A stretch of 64,000 bases of DNA from Psychromicrobium silvestre (GTDB lineage Bacteria > Actinomycetota > Actinomycetes > Actinomycetales > Micrococcaceae), in NCBI RefSeq assembly GCF_013408295.1, contig NZ_JACBYQ010000001.1, positions 310,001 through 374,000 on the forward strand, in the 5' to 3' direction. The stretch's first letter is position 1. Each line of letters opens with the position of its first letter. The notes under the pieces were generated by a model that saw only the letters and a program-made list of their open reading frames with translations, made no database searches and was not told where the DNA came from. A program made the translations under genes and the position numbers. Shown in pieces: positions 61,490 through 64,000 of this stretch.

Positions 61490-62713
61490 ATGCTTTCGAT
61501 TGGTCTGACAGGCGGGATTGCCGCCGGAAAATCTCTGGTTGCCCGGCGACTTGCCGAACTGGGTGCGGTACTGATCGACGCCGATCAGCTGGCTCGTGAG
61601 GTGGTAGAACCTGGGACGGTGGGACTGAGCCGGGTACTAGAGGCTTTCGGCCCCGAGGTTCGGGCTGCTGACGGCAGTTTGGACCGGGCCGTGCTGGGGC
61701 AAAAGATTTTCGCCGAAGACGCCCTGCGTGAGAAGCTCAACGCCATTATTCACCCCTTGGTTCGCCAACGAGCCGCCGCTTTGCAGGCTGCCGCCGCTGC
61801 TCAAGCAGTGGTGGTCCAGGACATTCCCCTGCTTGCCGAGACCGGACAGGGCGCCGCATTCCATCTGGTGCTGGTGGTGGACGCCGCCGATGAGATTCGC
61901 TTGGAACGCCTGATCCGGGACCGGGGGATGACCGAGTCGCTCGCTCGGCAGCGGATGGCTGCTCAGGCGAGCAGACAGCAGCGACTCGCGGTGGCCGACG
62001 TCGTGATCGACAATAATGGCGAGGTCGAGGACGCGCTTGCTCAGGTCGAACGGCTGTGGAAACTTCGTTTGGAACCTTTTGTCCTGAATCTACAGTTTGG
62101 TCGTCGAGCGGATCGACCCGGTCCGGCGATTTTGCGTCCCGCCGATCCAGAGTGGCCGGAGGAAGCGCGCAGGCTCTCGGCAAGGATCATGGCAGCGGTG
62201 TCAGGAGACGCGGCGGGAGAGGGTGCAGTCGGTGTGGACCATATTGGTTCCACCGCGGTGCCCGGCCTTGAGGCCAAGGACGTTATCGACCTGCAATTGA
62301 GGGTTCCCTCTCTGGAGCTTGCCGATCAACTGGAAGGGAAACTTGCCGCGGCGGGCTTCCCCAGAGTTCCTGGGGTCTACCCCGATGTGCCGAAGTCTTT
62401 CGATCCAGACCCAGCTCACTGGCAGAAGCGTCTGCACGGGAATGCTGACCCTGGCCGCGCGGTCAATCTGCACCTTCGAGTGGATGGCTCGGCGGGAGCT
62501 AACTATGCCCTGTCATTCCGGGATTGGTTGCGAGCCGAACCGGAGATGCGGGAGGCTTATGCGGTGGAGAAGCGTCGAGTCGCCGCGCTTCACGCCACTG
62601 ACCAGAGCACGGCTGGTTACGCGGAAGCCAAAGAGCCCTGGTTTACCGAGGTCGCCGAACCGGCACTGGAGGCATGGAAAACCCGGAGCGGCTGGACGCC
62701 ACCCCGGGTTTGA
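61490..62713 (+). CDS. coaE: Dephospho-CoA kinase fused to a GrpB-like (UPF0157) domain
   Basis: The N-terminal 195 residues are dephospho-CoA kinase, the last step of coenzyme A synthesis: GLTGGIAAGKSLVARRL is the P-loop, LIDADQLAREVV the Asp region and RDRGMTESLARQRMAAQ the lid. Residues about 205-395 form a GrpB/UPF0157 domain of the nucleotidyltransferase superfamily: VDHIGSTAVPGLEAKDVIDL. Such fusions are common in actinobacteria; the second domain has no settled role. The total of 407 residues is about twice stand-alone CoaE. The start lies seven bases after TAGACT. Confidence 0.96.
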   Translation: MLSIGLTGGIAAGKSLVARRLAELGAVLIDADQLAREVVEPGTVGLSRVLEAFGPEVRAADGSLDRAVLGQKIFAEDALREKLNAIIHPLVRQRAAALQAAAAAQAVVVQDIPLLAETGQGAAFHLVLVVDAADEIRLERLIRDRGMTESLARQRMAAQASRQQRLAVADVVIDNNGEVEDALAQVERLWKLRLEPFVLNLQFGRRADRPGPAILRPADPEWPEEARRLSARIMAAVSGDAAGEGAVGVDHIGSTAVPGLEAKDVIDLQLRVPSLELADQLEGKLAAAGFPRVPGVYPDVPKSFDPDPAHWQKRLHGNADPGRAVNLHLRVDGSAGANYALSFRDWLRAEPEMREAYAVEKRRVAALHATDQSTAGYAEAKEPWFTEVAEPALEAWKTRSGWTPPRV

Positions 62714-62739
62714 TCCTGCTTGGTTCTAAGCAGCAGTGT

Positions 62740-63072
62740 TTAGAAACCGAGGAACACGTAATTGGTGTTGTTGAGCTGCGTCGAGATTGACGCCAAGGTA
62801 GCAATAGACACGATGATGCCGATGATACCCAGCACGGTGGTGATGATACCGATGATGATGCCCACGAAAGCCGGGGTGTTCTTAAACCCAGCCTTCTTTG
62901 ACTGATTATTGGCGATGATCGAGATGATCAAGCCGACCACGCTGAACAAGATAGCGCAGACCAAGCCCACAATACCCAGAGTTTTGCCCGGGAAATCCCC
63001 GCCCGGGGCGGGAGGGTAATTGCCGTTGGGGGCGTTGTAATTGACGGGCGGCTGCCCGGGTGCGTCACTCAT
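62740..63072 (-). CDS. DUF4190-like small membrane protein
   Basis: The 110-residue protein has a Pro/Asn/Gly-rich N-terminus (about 1-30) and two long membrane helices (LGIVGLVCAILFSVVGLIIS and a second near 68-95), the layout of DUF4190 proteins. No function is known to me. AGAGAGGT lies five bases before the ATG. It is convergent with coaE and divergent from uvrB. Confidence 0.85.
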   Translation of the reverse strand: MSDAPGQPPVNYNAPNGNYPPAPGGDFPGKTLGIVGLVCAILFSVVGLIISIIANNQSKKAGFKNTPAFVGIIIGIITTVLGIIGIIVSIATLASISTQLNNTNYVFLGF

Positions 63073-63208
63073 GGCGACCTCTCTTAATGCTCTGAGATGA
63101 ATAGCGAATAGGTTACTTCAATATTTTATCTAATTTCCAGCATATTCCCTAGGACTCTTCGAAATCAGTTTGTTGGCCGCTGTCTCGCAAACTGTCGGTG
63201 ACACGCAG

Positions 63209-63214
63209 TAGCGT
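63209..63214 (+). promoter_or_regulatory. Probable -10 element, leaderless promoter of uvrB
   Basis: TAGCGT, then AGAGGT, then the ATG at 63221. The position fits a leaderless start. Confidence 0.5.
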
Positions 63215-63220
63215 AGAGGT

Positions 63221-64000
63221 ATGAGTCTTGCGCAAGAGATCAATCGGGTTGTCGCTCCCTTCGAAGTGATCAGTGAATACCAGCCGGCTGGCGATCAGCC
63301 CACTGCGATCAAGGAACTAACCGAGCGGATTAATAACGGGGAAAAGGACGTGGTGCTGCTGGGTGCCACCGGTACCGGAAAGTCCGCCACTACGGCCTGG
63401 CTGATTGAGCAAGTGCAGCGCCCCACCTTGGTGATGGTGCAAAACAAGACCTTGGCTGCCCAGTTGGCGAACGAATTCCGCGAGCTTCTGCCGAATAATG
63501 CTGTGGAGTATTTCGTCTCCTATTACGACTACTACCAGCCAGAAGCCTACGTTCCGCAGACCGATACCTTCATCGAAAAGGATTCCTCGGTAAATGAGGA
63601 GGTAGAGCGGCTGCGTTACTCAGCTACTAACTCATTGCTTACTCGACGTGATGTGATCGTGGTGGCCTCGGTGTCCTGCATTTACGGTCTGGGCACGCCG
63701 GAAGAATATGTCTCGGGAATGGTCACCCTGAAGCAGGGCGAGCAGGTGAATCGGGATGACCTGCTGCGGAAGTTCGTCGGTATGCAGTACAAGCGCAATG
63801 ATGTCGATTTCCATCGCGGTACCTTCCGGGTGCGAGGCGATACCGTGGAAATCATCCCAATGTACGAGGAGCAGGCACTGCGGATCGAGTTCTTCGGGGA
63901 CGAGATTGAGAAGATCTATACCTTGCATCCACTGACCGGTGAGGTGATCCGGGAAGAGACCGAGATGTATGTGTTCCCTGCTTCGCACTACGTCGCCGGG
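63221..64000 (+). CDS. uvrB: Excinuclease ABC subunit B (5' part)
   Basis: UvrB verifies DNA damage in nucleotide excision repair. The first 260 residues are visible: [17 protein letters not shown] is Walker [21 protein letters not shown] is the beta-hairpin that clamps DNA, and [20 protein letters not shown] follows. The gene runs off the end of the window, so helicase motifs IV-VI and the UvrC-binding domain are not seen. TAGCGT ends seven bases before the ATG. Confidence 0.97.
   Translation, partial: MSLAQEINRVVAPFEVISEYQPAGDQPTAIKELTERINNGEKDVVLLGATGTGKSATTAWLIEQVQRPTLVMVQNKTLAAQLANEFRELLPNNAVEYFVSYYDYYQPEAYVPQTDTFIEKDSSVNEEVERLRYSATNSLLTRRDVIVVASVSCIYGLGTPEEYVSGMVTLKQGEQVNRDDLLRKFVGMQYKRNDVDFHRGTFRVRGDTVEIIPMYEEQALRIEFFGDEIEKIYTLHPLTGEVIREETEMYVFPASHYVAG

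Overview
The window is chromosomal DNA of a high-GC Gram-positive bacterium, most likely a Micrococcaceae actinobacterium of the Arthrobacter/Renibacterium/Psychromicrobium kind. Pointers are the gene order hisEGF - hisI-trpE-trpCBA-lgt-gltBD-pyk - ANTAR regulator - polA - rpsA - coaE - uvrB, the actinobacterial Trp-associated membrane protein and HGxxPAAW protein inside the trp operon, a PdtaR-type ANTAR regulator, a CoaE-GrpB fusion, and many genes whose start codon sits exactly where transcription should begin. The species assignment is inference; no 16S gene is present.

Layout. 1-2.7 kb: a truncated GlxA-type AraC regulator diverging from an MFS transporter, then a decayed resolvase that abuts msrB. 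2.7-9.5 kb: msrB, an alpha/beta hydrolase, a sulfur-transfer group (rhodanese, SufE-like, YbaK), ZapE-like ATPase and a BenE-type transporter. 9.6-11.4 kb: a small Rv0909-like protein, a guanidine-III riboswitch with its Gdx exporter, and an AlkA-like glycosylase. 11.5-12.3 kb: four tRNA genes. 12.4-18.4 kb: a membrane protein and PD-(D/E)XK-like protein, then def-fmt-rsmB-rpe. 18.4-23 kb: an FMN riboswitch and ribM-ribD-ribE-ribB-ribA-ribH. 23-33.7 kb: hisE-hisG-hisF, two minus-strand genes, then hisI-trpE-two membrane proteins-trpC-trpB-trpA-lgt. 33.8-41.5 kb: gltB-gltD and pyk. 41.6-49.2 kb: pdtaR, tRNA-Leu, a secreted protein, a PadR-MFS efflux unit, DHFR-like and P-loop proteins, a thioesterase and a PiT phosphate transporter with a small partner. 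49.2-58.3 kb: polA, an SDR gene under a MerR-type promoter, a FetB-like permease, two tandem Eis-like acetyltransferases and rpsA. 58.4-64 kb: an unknown protein, a GNAT, a two-component system, coaE-grpB, a DUF4190-like protein and the first part of uvrB.

Most of the window is core metabolism: flavin, histidine, tryptophan and glutamate synthesis, translation start and end processing, DNA repair and replication. No CRISPR array, prophage or intact insertion sequence is visible. The most interesting signals are regulatory. They are two riboswitches that match their downstream transporters (guanidine-III with Gdx, FMN with RibM), about sixteen probable leaderless genes, a MerR-type 19-bp-spaced promoter with a perfect palindrome, a hairpin that hides the gltB ribosome site, and two families of short intergenic palindromic repeats.
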